Shown: piece by piece, positions 35,098 through 48,463 of the stretch | How positions within the stretch are numbered: position 1 is the first letter of the stretch | Layout of the letters: every line of letters starts with the position of its first letter | Source: Sphingorhabdus lacus | GTDB lineage: Bacteria; Pseudomonadota; Alphaproteobacteria; Sphingomonadales; Sphingomonadaceae | Assembly: GCF_009768975.1 (NCBI RefSeq) | Contig: NZ_CP035733.1 | Span: 1,240,001 to 1,304,000 of the forward strand | Direction: 5' to 3' | Length of the DNA stretch: 64,000 nt | Notes under the pieces: model-generated | Told to the model about the DNA's origin: nothing | Database searches by the model: none | Seen by the model: the letters and a program-made list of their open reading frames with translations, nothing else | Program-made: the position numbers and the translations under genes

Positions 35098-35742
35098 TCA
35101 AACGACGCGCTTGACATCGGTGTAATCACCGGTGGTTTTCAGAATGATGGTCACCGTATTTTCTGTCCGGTTGCGCCAGAACCAGCCATGCTTTCCGTTA
35201 AAGGCGGCAACAAGTGTTCCGGTTTCACCCCCGGACTGCTTGCCTTTGCCATATCCATGATAAGAGATACCGGGAGCATCGGCATGGGTATCATAATTGA
35301 CTACACCGCCACGCACCGACCAGTTAAATCCGATCCGCACGCCTTTGGCAGCAGCGACCTTGACTTCGGCGCCCTGCCCCGGTTTCAAAACAACCTCTGT
35401 CTGGTCGCTGCGGCCTGCGGTATTAGGTGACTGGGCATCGGCTTGGGCAGGAGCATTTTCCTGGCCTACAGTCGGCGCCCCGCTGGCAACGGCTTCATCG
35501 GAAGCCTTACTGGGTTCGCTGACCCGGTCGGCTGCTGCCTCCTGCGCCAATTGAACCTTGATCTCGCCCATTTCAGTGAGGCCGAAGGCGCTTCCTGCAC
35601 CGGTCGGGTCGATACCATATTCGGATGGCAGGACAACCGTGACCAGAATCGCAGCTGCGCCTGCGATGGCGACAAGAGTAGAACCTATAAGCTGGCGCGA
35701 TGTCGGCAGGTCGGACATGTTTGGCAATTGTGAATTGAACAT
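35098..35742 (-). CDS. Transmembrane anchor protein of metal-resistance loci
   Basis: 214 residues. An N-terminal helix (STLVAIAGAAAILVTVVLP, residues about 21 to 39) anchors it in the inner membrane. Then comes a linker rich in Ala, Glu and Ser, and a C-terminal periplasmic beta domain (GAEVKVAAAKGVRIGFNWSV... GLVAAFNGKHGWFWRN-like). AAGGAGA precedes the ATG. This type is regularly found beside HupE and czc genes; its molecular role is not known to me. Confidence 0.7.
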   Translation of the reverse strand: MFNSQLPNMSDLPTSRQLIGSTLVAIAGAAAILVTVVLPSEYGIDPTGAGSAFGLTEMGEIKVQLAQEAAADRVSEPSKASDEAVASGAPTVGQENAPAQADAQSPNTAGRSDQTEVVLKPGQGAEVKVAAAKGVRIGFNWSVRGGVVNYDTHADAPGISYHGYGKGKQSGGETGTLVAAFNGKHGWFWRNRTENTVTIILKTTGDYTDVKRVV

Positions 35743-35754
35743 GGAAAGTTCTCC

Positions 35755-40899
<5,145 letters not shown>

Positions 40900-40903
<4 letters not shown>

Positions 40904-42138
40904 GGATTGATCCCCTTGTCAGCTGCGGCGTCAAAGCGCCCGGTCAGCCGGTCTATTTCAGTTTGAAGGTCACGGTAGCGCGTCACGGCATTGAGCCATT
41001 CGGCCTGCGCTTGGATGATGGCATCGGCGGCACCTTGCATGTCGCGGAACGTGAAGCCGCCGCGCGCATAGCCTTCGCGCACCTGCCGGAGTGCCTTGGT
41101 GGTCTGTGGATAGACCTCAACGACGATGGCATCAGCGCGCGCTCGCGCGGCGTCTGCTTCAGCCCCAAGGCTGGCAAGGCGGCGAAGCCGGTCGAGTCTT
41201 TGTGCCTCTGCGGTCAGCTCGATCCGCAATTTTTCAGCCTGTGCCCTCGCGATATTTCCTTGATTGCGGTCAAAGCGTCCCAATGGGATTGTGACGCCCG
41301 CAACCAGCGCTACGTCATTGGTGCCACGCAAAAAGCGTGCGCCCCCACTCAGTGTATAATCCTGGCGGACGCGCGTCTGTTCGAGCGTTACCGCCGCCAA
41401 AGCGCGTTCAGCCTCGGCCTGTGCAAGCGCGACATCGGCCTCTGCCAGTTGCCGCGCTGCCGGGATGCCCGACATCACTTCGCCCTCGGTTTCGATGTCC
41501 ATGCCGCTTCCGCCCCAATAAGCGGCAAGCCCGTCACGCGCCGCAACGTGCCGCGCGCGCGCTTCGGTAAGATTAAGCTGCGCCTGCGTAACCCGCGCCG
41601 ACGCGCTGGTTTCAACAAATAGCGGATCTTTATATCCGCGCACACGGCGCAGCGCCTCCCGCTGCATCTCGATTTCGACACCCAATCGTGTTTCCGCGAT
41701 CTCGACGACATAGCCAGCGATTACGACATTGAGAAACGCACGCTGGACGGCGCTAACAAGCTCGAGCCGACCTACGCGCGACGATGCCTCGGCAACACCG
41801 ATGTCACGGTCAGCAAAAGCCAATCGTGCATCGCGCTTGCCACCGCGTTCGATGGTTTGGCTATAGGTTCCCGTTATCTCGGCTTGGCCGAAGACATTAT
41901 AGGGTCCACTGCCGACGAAGTTCTCGCCTTCAACGGTTACTGTAGGATTGGGCCGAACGCCCGCTTGGACACGGCCAGCACGCGCAGCGGCGATCGCCGC
42001 CTCGTTGGCGCGAATAGAGGGAGCCGCTTCTACGGCTTTGGCAATGGCATCATCCAGCGTGATCGGCTCCGCGAACGTAGCCGTAGCCGGACAGGCCAGC
42101 GCCGCCGCCAGCAAGGCGGTGCGCAATTTGGGAAACAT
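40900..42138 (-). CDS. czcC: CzcC-type outer-membrane efflux protein
   Basis: TolC-like outer-membrane channel, about 412 residues. The start is the ATG at 42138, which has CAGGAG upstream and gives the signal peptide MFPKLRTALLAAALACPATATFAEPI; an ATG nine codons earlier is less likely. Two OEP repeats of long helices with Ala/Arg/Glu-rich heptads are seen (ALAQAEAERALAAVTLEQTR). First pump gene, after the CzcI-like gene. Confidence 0.92.
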
Positions 42139-42203
42139 ATTAAAACTCCTGAACCGTGGACGCATTCAAGGGCCGGGCGCGAGGCCCGCCCTAATGGCGC
42201 GGT

Positions 42204-42536
42204 TCAGGCGGAGGGTGGTTCGGTGGGTGGCGCCTGACTGAAAGAGGTCAGAACGTCGGTCTTCACGAACAGAAATTGCTTCTTGGAAGCAAACGCGTTT
42301 CCGAAAAGACTGTCATGAATCGTTGCGAGGGCCGGTGGCAGATGGGTGTGAGCATTGCTTTCGGCATTGCCCGGTAATGGCTGGCTGTCTTCGTGATCAT
42401 TTTCCGACGCGGATTCAGCGGTCGAAATTTCACCCGACGAATGAGCATGTGCTTCGTCGGGATGCGCCATTGCCGGGGCGTGAGACATCCCGGCGACAAG
42501 CGCTATACCAAGAACAAGAGTCATCAACCACCGCAT
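42204..42536 (-). CDS. CzcI-like His-rich exported protein (copy 1)
   Basis: 110 residues with signal peptide MRWLMTLVLGIALVAGMSHAPAMA. The mature protein holds about eight His (HPDEAHAHSS, NDHEDS, NAHTH), Asp and Glu, suggesting periplasmic metal binding. It ends SFSQAPPTEPPSA. The same kind of tail ends the first czc-linked protein of block C, so both belong to one family by position and tail. CzcI proteins at this position in Cupriavidus are proposed regulators or metal buffers; sequence similarity to them is slight. Confidence 0.7.
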   Translation of the reverse strand: MRWLMTLVLGIALVAGMSHAPAMAHPDEAHAHSSGEISTAESASENDHEDSQPLPGNAESNAHTHLPPALATIHDSLFGNAFASKKQFLFVKTDVLTSFSQAPPTEPPSA

Positions 42537-42580
42537 ATATTTCCGTCCTTATCCGGTAGCTAAAACGAGGGCAAATGCTA

Positions 42581-42592
42581 TTTCGGCCGAAA
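42581..42592. promoter_or_regulatory. 12-bp perfect palindrome upstream of block A
   Basis: TTTCGGCCGAAA lies about 45 bases before the CzcI-like start, in the only promoter-sized gap for block A. It could be a repressor site or part of a promoter; no matching regulator gene lies beside it. The 216-base gap (42537-42752) otherwise shows nothing definite. Confidence 0.35.
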
Positions 42593-42752
42593 ACAAAATT
42601 CGCCCACCGGATGTCTCGATAATAGGGTTGGAGCTAACGGTAACAATCAATGATCACCACCGGTGTTCTTGGTCAAAGAGCGTGAGCTTCGCCAATAGCC
42701 ATCGCAGAGAACCGGTCGAGACGCGCCTTGTCTGCCCTGCCAACCTCGGTCT

Positions 42753-43409
42753 TCACTGTTGCGTTGCGCTTCGTAGAGCTTCGACCTCGGCGCGAACCTG
42801 CGCGTAAAGTTGTTCGGGACCGAACTCGGCAAGGGGCTTCCCGTTTACGAAAAAGCTTGGCGTTCCCTTCACCGCGAGGCTGTTAGCATCGACCATATCG
42901 GCTTCCATGATGGCTTTAGCACCGGTCATGGGCATCGCCTTGGCCTTTTCAACGTCAAGTCCGGCTGCCTCTGCGGCCACCCAAGCGCTAGCCATGTTAC
43001 CGTCATGCCACGCAGGCTGCGCTTCAAGGAGTGCGGACATCACCGGCTCCAGAACGCCCTGTGCGCGAGCGGCTTCCAGAATGCCGATCGCTTCCGCTGA
43101 ACCTTGATGTAGTGGCAGATAGCGAAGCACGAGACGGACATCATTGGGATAGGCGGCCAGTATCTGTTTAACTCCCGGATAAAAGGCACGGCAAGCCTCG
43201 CAGGACGGATCGAAAAATTCTACAATCGTCACCGGCGCTGTCTTGGGTCCGATGATCGGCGAGTGAGCGCGAACAAATACATCCGCTTGCACAGTCGCAA
43301 CCTTGGCAGCAGGTTCTTCGGCATATGTACGGCCGTAAATGGCTGCCCCGGCGGTAAACGCGCCAATGGCCAGCAAGCCAGTTAGTATAACTCCAAAACG
43401 TCTATTCAT
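42753..43409 (-). CDS. DsbA-family thiol:disulfide oxidoreductase
   Basis: Periplasmic thioredoxin-fold protein, 218 residues. The ATG at 43409 gives signal MNRRFGVILTGLLAIGAFTAGAA. The active site is CEAC (Cys70, Cys73) in VEFFDPSCEACRAF, and the cis-Pro loop is in VKGTPSFFVNG. This resembles the short DsbA/DsbG-like or BdbD type rather than E. coli DsbA. It overlaps dsbB by four bases, so the pair would oxidise thiols as a unit. Last gene of block B. Confidence 0.88.
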   Translation of the reverse strand: MNRRFGVILTGLLAIGAFTAGAAIYGRTYAEEPAAKVATVQADVFVRAHSPIIGPKTAPVTIVEFFDPSCEACRAFYPGVKQILAAYPNDVRLVLRYLPLHQGSAEAIGILEAARAQGVLEPVMSALLEAQPAWHDGNMASAWVAAEAAGLDVEKAKAMPMTGAKAIMEADMVDANSLAVKGTPSFFVNGKPLAEFGPEQLYAQVRAEVEALRSATQQ

Positions 43410-43846
43410 GATCGAGTTCTCCGAAATACGAGGGCGAGGAAAAAGGTGATGGCTGTAAAGGCGGAGAGCGAAAGAAGCGGGATTGGGACGCTGCCAAAAA
43501 GCGTCATCGCGCTGTCCGAACAGGAAGGCCCTGAACCGCATGGCTGGATTTTTTCGGGTGCAAAGCCAAAATATAGCAAAGCGTGATAGAAGGAAACGAC
43601 CCATCCTGCGCCTGCGAGTGTGAGGGCATATGGGGTCACACCGCGATCAGACCTGAAGGCCGCAATACCGAGTATGATTGCCAGCGAAAACATAAAAACT
43701 CTCTGAAACCAGCACAACTCGCACGGATATTGACCCATGATCTCGCCAATGAAAAGGGCACCCAGGCTGGCCGCAAGCGCAACGATCCAGGCAGCAAATA
43801 ACGCCGCCCAAGCATATGAGTAGTGACGTTGTAGCTCAGGGTTCAT
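43406..43846 (-). CDS. DsbB-family quinone-linked oxidase
   Basis: Inner-membrane protein of 146 residues and four membrane helices that would re-oxidise the DsbA-like partner using quinone. It has the first redox pair PCELC (Cys42, Cys45) and a second pair in QPCGSGPSC (Cys103, Cys109) set closer than in E. coli DsbB, as in BdbC/DsbI-like proteins. ATGA overlap on both sides. Confidence 0.88.
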   Translation of the reverse strand: MNPELQRHYSYAWAALFAAWIVALAASLGALFIGEIMGQYPCELCWFQRVFMFSLAIILGIAAFRSDRGVTPYALTLAGAGWVVSFYHALLYFGFAPEKIQPCGSGPSCSDSAMTLFGSVPIPLLSLSAFTAITFFLALVFRRTRS

Positions 43847-44298
43847 GATTTCCGTGCAGACCGGGGCAATTGCTTTTTCGACGCTAAATGATGCGAAAGC
43901 CTATCGATCGGGAGCTGGAATTTTTCGATGAGCCGCTTTCGGAACAGGCGCGCGCCAATGAACGGGAGCAAACCTTTGAGATTTGCTGAATGAACAAGCC
44001 GCACATGCGTACCTTCGCGCAGCAAAAGATACCGCTCTTCGATGTTAGCGAAGCCGCGTACACCGAATTCCAGGACCATTTCTCGCACCGGTTCAAGCTT
44101 TGTGATTCTGGCGGTCATGCTCATGCCGCTCGGCGCTTCCGAATTACTGCGATAGTAATATTCGACGTCCGCGCCTTCTTTGGCAGTTCCTTCGATTTCG
44201 ACGAGCGGATGCCAGCTGCGATAGCGCGGAAAATCGACGAGTGCTCCCCATACCTTACTCAAGCTGGCGGTGATGAGCACTTCGGTGCTAATCTTCAT
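43843..44298 (-). CDS. SRPBCC-domain protein
   Basis: 151 residues from the ATG at 44298 (MKISTEVLITASLSKVWGALVDF). The fold signature of polyketide-cyclase/SRPBCC proteins is clear: SLSKVWGALVDFPRYRSWHPLV, VREMVLEFGVRGF, then a C-terminal helix. These proteins bind hydrophobic ligands; no catalytic residue is recognised. It has no signal peptide. The open frame begins 54 codons earlier at 44460, but that part overlaps the lipoprotein gene. Sits between the His-rich lipoprotein and dsbB. Confidence 0.78.
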   Translation of the reverse strand: MKISTEVLITASLSKVWGALVDFPRYRSWHPLVEIEGTAKEGADVEYYYRSNSEAPSGMSMTARITKLEPVREMVLEFGVRGFANIEERYLLLREGTHVRLVHSANLKGLLPFIGARLFRKRLIEKFQLPIDRLSHHLASKKQLPRSARKS

Positions 44299-44321
44299 GC
44301 CGCAACTCCTATTCCCAAATA

Positions 44322-44738
44322 TTAGTGGCGGCGATGACCGCCGCCATGATGCCCACCGCGATGTCCCCCGCCGTGCAAAACAACACCGATCCCGCCGCTC
44401 CGTCGATATGGATAAGAAAAATAGGACGGAAAACCATATTCCGCGTAACCCGAAGTCCACGGCCTTGAACTAGCTGCGGCGACGAGGCAGGTAACTTCTG
44501 TTTTCTGTGATGTATCAGCAGACTGGGCGGGGTTCGTAGTATCTGGGAGCGGTTCTTGTGGCTGAGCAACTACTGCATTGTCGGCTGTGTTCACCGGTTG
44601 TGCAGCAATAGCTCCGGGAGTGTTGCAAGGGACGATGAAGTAAGCAAATCTTGGTCGTTCGTTGCCGTAAGACGAGCAACCACCCAATGTGGCAGCGGCA
44701 GCGGCGATAAGCATTGCCTTGGTCAAAACTGCTTTCAT
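44322..44738 (-). CDS. His/Gly-rich lipoprotein
   Basis: 138 residues. MKAVLTKAMLIAAAAATLGGCSS is a lipoprotein signal (lipobox LGGC). The mature part is poor in structure, with Pro/Gln/Thr-rich linker, two Cys (VPC, VTC), and a C-terminal GGGHRGGHHGGGHRRH segment that should bind divalent metals. GAGAGGAG precedes the ATG. Probably a periplasmic metal-binding or sensing lipoprotein of the island; no family name known. Confidence 0.6.
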   Translation of the reverse strand: MKAVLTKAMLIAAAAATLGGCSSYGNERPRFAYFIVPCNTPGAIAAQPVNTADNAVVAQPQEPLPDTTNPAQSADTSQKTEVTCLVAAASSRPWTSGYAEYGFPSYFSYPYRRSGGIGVVLHGGGHRGGHHGGGHRRH

Positions 44739-44783
44739 CTTGCATCTCCTCTCTCGAATTAAACATTCGAGCCATAAATAGGT

Positions 44784-44873
44784 TTACTGCACCGCAACCG
44801 CACGGCTGCCGAGCTTGACGTCGCAACGTGGATATAAAATGCCTGCTTGCGCCGTTGACGATAGCTGGTTCAT
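44784..44873 (-). CDS. 29-residue small ORF with ideal ribosome site
   Basis: A minus-strand frame of 29 codons plus TAA starts MNQLSSTAQAGIL and contains one Cys (PRCDVKLGS). AAGGAG lies 6 bases before its ATG, better than most genes here. It ends 45 bases before the His-rich lipoprotein start, so it may be a leader peptide of block B or a small protein in its own right. The rest of the 390-base gap (44739-45128) shows nothing convincing. Confidence 0.4.
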   Translation of the reverse strand: MNQLSSTAQAGILYPRCDVKLGSRAVAVQ

Positions 44874-45128
44874 TTCGATCTCCTTGATACTTTCTCTGAG
44901 TGCGACATGTTGGCAGCACCGCACTGTAGCGCGCATGGTTTAGCCGTGGGCGCGGTCGGGGGGTCCGGCGCCCACGGCAAGGCCCATTCCGCAGCGAACC
45001 AGGGCTTCTTCTCGTATGGAAGCCTCAAACGGGACGGTGAGCGGGGACCGATAGGGTCGAAGAGCCGTTCCGCTGCGCCTGCCAGCGGTACCGGGGTGTG
45101 GCGCATGGCCGCCGGATTGTGCAGGTGG

Positions 45129-46055
45129 TCAGGCATGAAGTGCTTCAGCATCGCCGCACGGCGTCGTTTCGGTTTGAAGCGTTGCGTGATGGATATTAAA
45201 TTGCGTTTCCAGCATTTCTGCGACCGCTTTGCGGGTCACTTCACCCGTTGCCTCTGGTTGAAGAACGAGATGCGCAGTGAGGCTGGCATCGTCTCCGGCC
45301 ACCGACCAAATATGCAAGTCGTGGACACCAGCGACGCCATTCACAGCATTGATCGACGCCCTTACCTTATCAAGGTCGATACTACGCGGCACGCCTTGAA
45401 GCAGAATATGAGTGGTATCGCGCAGTAAAGTCCAGGTGCGTGGCAGCACCCATAAGCCTATGGCGATGGCGACGATAGGGTCGATCCAGGTTTTGCCGGT
45501 GAGCCAGATTGCAATGGCTGCCGCAATTACCCCCAATGATCCAAGCATGTCAGCCCAAACTTCGAGATAGGCACCTTTCATGTTGAGGCTGGTTTCTTTG
45601 CCGCCCGCTAAGACCCGCATGGCGATAAGGTTCACGACAAGTCCGAGGCTAGCAACCGCCAGCATACCGATTGATTCCACCGGCTGCGGGTCGAAGAAAC
45701 GCGAGATACCCTCATACAGCACGTAGCCCGCGACCACGAACAGCAGCACCGCGTTGAAAGCAGCGGCTAATATCTCGAAGCGGCGATAGCCATAGGTACG
45801 CTGTGCATCTGCAGACCGCTGTCCAATCCGCACAGCAACGAGCGCAATGGCGAGTGCCGCGGCATCGGTGAACATGTGAGCAGCATCAGACAGCAGCGCG
45901 AGGCTGTTGAACCAATATGCGCCAACAAGCTCTGCGACAAGAAAGCTGCCGGTAAGGCTAAGCGCAATCGCTAAACTGCGAGTGTTTGCCCCTTCGCCAT
46001 GACTGTGGCCAGGAGACCCATGCCCTTCATCGCCGTGATTATGTCCAGCGCCCAT
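45129..46055 (-). CDS. czcD: CDF-family cation efflux protein CzcD
   Basis: 308-residue cation diffusion facilitator exporting Zn2+, Cd2+ or Co2+ in exchange for protons. The N-terminus is His-rich (GHNHGDEGHGSPGHSHGEG). Segment II has SDAAHMFTDAAAL and segment V has EVWADMLGSLGV, the HxxxD/DxxxD zinc site of CDF proteins. A cytoplasmic C-terminal domain with VHDLHIWSVAGD follows. One base separates it from the P-type ATPase stop; last gene of block C. Confidence 0.95.
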   Translation of the reverse strand: MGAGHNHGDEGHGSPGHSHGEGANTRSLAIALSLTGSFLVAELVGAYWFNSLALLSDAAHMFTDAAALAIALVAVRIGQRSADAQRTYGYRRFEILAAAFNAVLLFVVAGYVLYEGISRFFDPQPVESIGMLAVASLGLVVNLIAMRVLAGGKETSLNMKGAYLEVWADMLGSLGVIAAAIAIWLTGKTWIDPIVAIAIGLWVLPRTWTLLRDTTHILLQGVPRSIDLDKVRASINAVNGVAGVHDLHIWSVAGDDASLTAHLVLQPEATGEVTRKAVAEMLETQFNIHHATLQTETTPCGDAEALHA

Positions 46056-46056
46056 T

Positions 46057-47991
46057 TCAGAAAGCCTTGGAAGGTGCAGAAGTGCTTCCGTCTATCGTTG
46101 GTCGGAATGTCCAGAACAGCAGCAGCGCATTGAATGTGACAAGGATGGTCGCGCCCGTATCGGCGATGATCGCGGTCCACAAATTGGTGATACCGAACAC
46201 CGCGAGCACAAGGAACACCAGTTTCAAGCCCACCGCGATAACGATGTTGGTCATAATGGTACGGCGGGTCTTGCGGGCCAGCCGGATCGCATCGGGCACG
46301 CCCCACAGGCGGTCCTTTAATAGGCCTATATCGGCTGTTTCAATCGCAACATCGGTGCCACCGCCCATAGCGAGGCCAAGAGACGCGGTCGCGAGCGCGG
46401 GGGCATCGTTGACGCCGTCCCCTACCATTAGCACGGGCGCTTCGGCCTTGAGCGCTTCGATCCGCTTAAGCTTGTCTGCGGGCATCAACTCGCCTTCGGC
46501 TTCCATCCCCAGCGCTTGCGCCACTGCGGTTGCGGTACGCTGATTATCGCCGCTGAGCATCAGTGAACGAATGCCGATTGCATTGAGCGCGGCGACGGCG
46601 GGTCTGGCGTCATCGCGCGCCTCGTCACGCACAGCAATATGCCCCTGATACTTTCCATCCACCAGCAGCACGGCAATCGTCTTTCCGGCGCGTTCAAGGG
46701 CATCGATGCTGGCGGCAACGTCCGGGGCGAGCGCGCCTGCTGCACGCGGACTGAACAGCGCGACCTGCCTACTGCCGACCATGCCGATGGCACCTTCGCC
46801 TTGACGGATCGTCACATCGCTGGCCTTGGGCACGGCGATCTTCAGCCGCTCTGCCTCTGTTACAATGGCCTTGGCGACCGGATGCGTCAGCCCGGTTTCA
46901 ATGGCAGACGCCAGTTCGAGCGTGTTTACGCCCGCAACATCGGTCACGACGGGATGCCCGCGAGTCAGCGTGCCGGTCTTGTCGAAAGCCGCGATGCCGA
47001 TTTTCGCCAGCATTTCGAGTGCCTCGCCGCTTTTGATCAAGATCCCGCTGCGTGCTGCGGTGGCGATGCCGGTGGCAATGGCGGCGGGCGTCGATAGCAC
47101 CAGCGCACAGGGGCAAGCAATCAGCAGCACGGTTAGCGCACGATAGGTCCAGGTCGCCCATTCGCCACCGAAGGCTAGCGGCGGCACCAGCGCGATAAGC
47201 GTCGCCAGGATTATGGCGGCAGGTGTGTAGTAAGCGCTGAAATTGTCGATGAAACGGGCGGTCGGAGCAGTGCTTTCCTGCGCCTGTGCGACCAATTCGC
47301 CGATCCGAGCCACGACACTGTTCGAGGCATCTTTGGTCACCTCGACCTTCAGCGTGCCGTCGCCATTGATCGATCCGGCAAATACGTCGGCGGCAATGCT
47401 TTTTTCGACCGGGCGCGATTCGCCGGTAATGGCCGCTTCGTTTATCTCGGAACGCCCATCGATAATGCGGCCATCGGCGGCAATTCGGTCTCCGGCAGAA
47501 ACCAGCATGATCGAGCCGATGGCAAGGGTGGTGACATCGACGGTGCGCCGCTCGCCATCGACCTCGATCACAGCCTGGGACGGAAGCAGCTTTGCCAGCG
47601 AGTTTAAGCCCGAACGCGCTCGGGCAGCAGCAAACCCTTCCAGCAGTTCGCCAAGCGAAAACAGCACGACGACAACGACAGCCTCCGCTCCGGCTTCGAT
47701 GGGAATCGCGCCGAGAACTGCAATCGTCATTAGCGTTTCGATGCTGAACGGACGGCCTTTTAGCGCCTTCGTAAATGCCGTTCTGGCAAAGGGTGCAACC
47801 GAAATGACCGCGCCGATGCCATAAGCCCATGGCGACCATTCCGGGCGCAGCCACGAAATCCCATAGGAAATGGCCGCAACCGCACAGGCAAACAGGAAGA
47901 TGCGAAGGCCGGCGCTCTGCCCGACTCCGTGGGCATGACCGTCGTCATCGCTGTGTGCTTTTTCGACCGCAAGATCGTCACTCTGTCCCAT
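46057..47991 (-). CDS. Zn/Cd/Pb-type P1B ATPase without N-terminal HMA domain
   Basis: 644-residue ATP-driven metal exporter. Motifs are TGES, CPCALVLSTPAA (metal-site CPC), DKTGTLTRGHP with the phosphorylated Asp, the HP motif in ETGLTHPVAKAI, and GDGVNDAPALATA. The final segment has the Asp in ADTGATILVTFNALLL, which marks the Zn/Cd/Pb (P1B-2) subgroup. Instead of a heavy-metal-associated domain it has a short charged N-terminus with DDDGHAHG. Lies between the exported protein gene and czcD. Confidence 0.93.
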   Translation of the reverse strand: MGQSDDLAVEKAHSDDDGHAHGVGQSAGLRIFLFACAVAAISYGISWLRPEWSPWAYGIGAVISVAPFARTAFTKALKGRPFSIETLMTIAVLGAIPIEAGAEAVVVVVLFSLGELLEGFAAARARSGLNSLAKLLPSQAVIEVDGERRTVDVTTLAIGSIMLVSAGDRIAADGRIIDGRSEINEAAITGESRPVEKSIAADVFAGSINGDGTLKVEVTKDASNSVVARIGELVAQAQESTAPTARFIDNFSAYYTPAAIILATLIALVPPLAFGGEWATWTYRALTVLLIACPCALVLSTPAAIATGIATAARSGILIKSGEALEMLAKIGIAAFDKTGTLTRGHPVVTDVAGVNTLELASAIETGLTHPVAKAIVTEAERLKIAVPKASDVTIRQGEGAIGMVGSRQVALFSPRAAGALAPDVAASIDALERAGKTIAVLLVDGKYQGHIAVRDEARDDARPAVAALNAIGIRSLMLSGDNQRTATAVAQALGMEAEGELMPADKLKRIEALKAEAPVLMVGDGVNDAPALATASLGLAMGGGTDVAIETADIGLLKDRLWGVPDAIRLARKTRRTIMTNIVIAVGLKLVFLVLAVFGITNLWTAIIADTGATILVTFNALLLFWTFRPTIDGSTSAPSKAF

Positions 47992-48043
47992 ATTCGGCCT
48001 TTCCTGAGCTTACCGATCTGCTGTGATTAAATGCGCGTTCGGC

Positions 48044-48451
48044 TCAATGCGCCGTTTGTCCAGCCGGTGCCTTGAGTGCGTCCGTCGGACACCGATGGAA
48101 AACGCGCGCGACGCCGCGATAGTTCCGCGTCATTAGCTTGTCGGGTGTGCGCTCCTCTACGCTCAGGCGCTTCATTTCGTTGGCCTTCATCATGTCGGGG
48201 AAAGGCATATGGCTGTGCGTATAGGCAATCGCCCCGCCTTCGTCTTTCCACAGGCCGGTTGCGAAGGGGCCTTTGTCAGGTAAGGTGACCTCGGCATAAT
48301 AGCCGTCGGCCAGAAACACCCATGCCGGACCCGCCTCGCAATTCTTGCTTTCGCCAAGGCTCCAGACGCCGAACATATATGCAGGGTCAGGTGCCGCTGC
48401 GTAAACGGGCAAGGTAAGCGCAGCCGCCAAAATGAAAATAGACTTTCTCAT
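48044..48451 (-). CDS. Small exported protein of the czc locus, unknown
   Basis: 135 residues with signal MRKSIFILAAALTLPVYAAAPDP. Mature part contains FGVWSLGESKNCEAGPAWVFLADGYYAE, with aromatic and Gly-rich strands like a small lipocalin-type barrel, a C-terminal RVFHRCPTD, and two Cys that could be bridged. Lies 12 bases after czcA and 52 before the ATPase start. Metal-related by context only. Confidence 0.6.
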   Translation of the reverse strand: MRKSIFILAAALTLPVYAAAPDPAYMFGVWSLGESKNCEAGPAWVFLADGYYAEVTLPDKGPFATGLWKDEGGAIAYTHSHMPFPDMMKANEMKRLSVEERTPDKLMTRNYRGVARVFHRCPTDALKAPAGQTAH

Positions 48452-48463
48452 GGTCTCTCCTTC

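Noticed and set aside
44870-45151. 93-codon minus-strand frame downstream of czcD
   Set aside because: Overlaps the czcD end, no ribosome site, Pro/Arg-rich composition without family; not supported as a gene.
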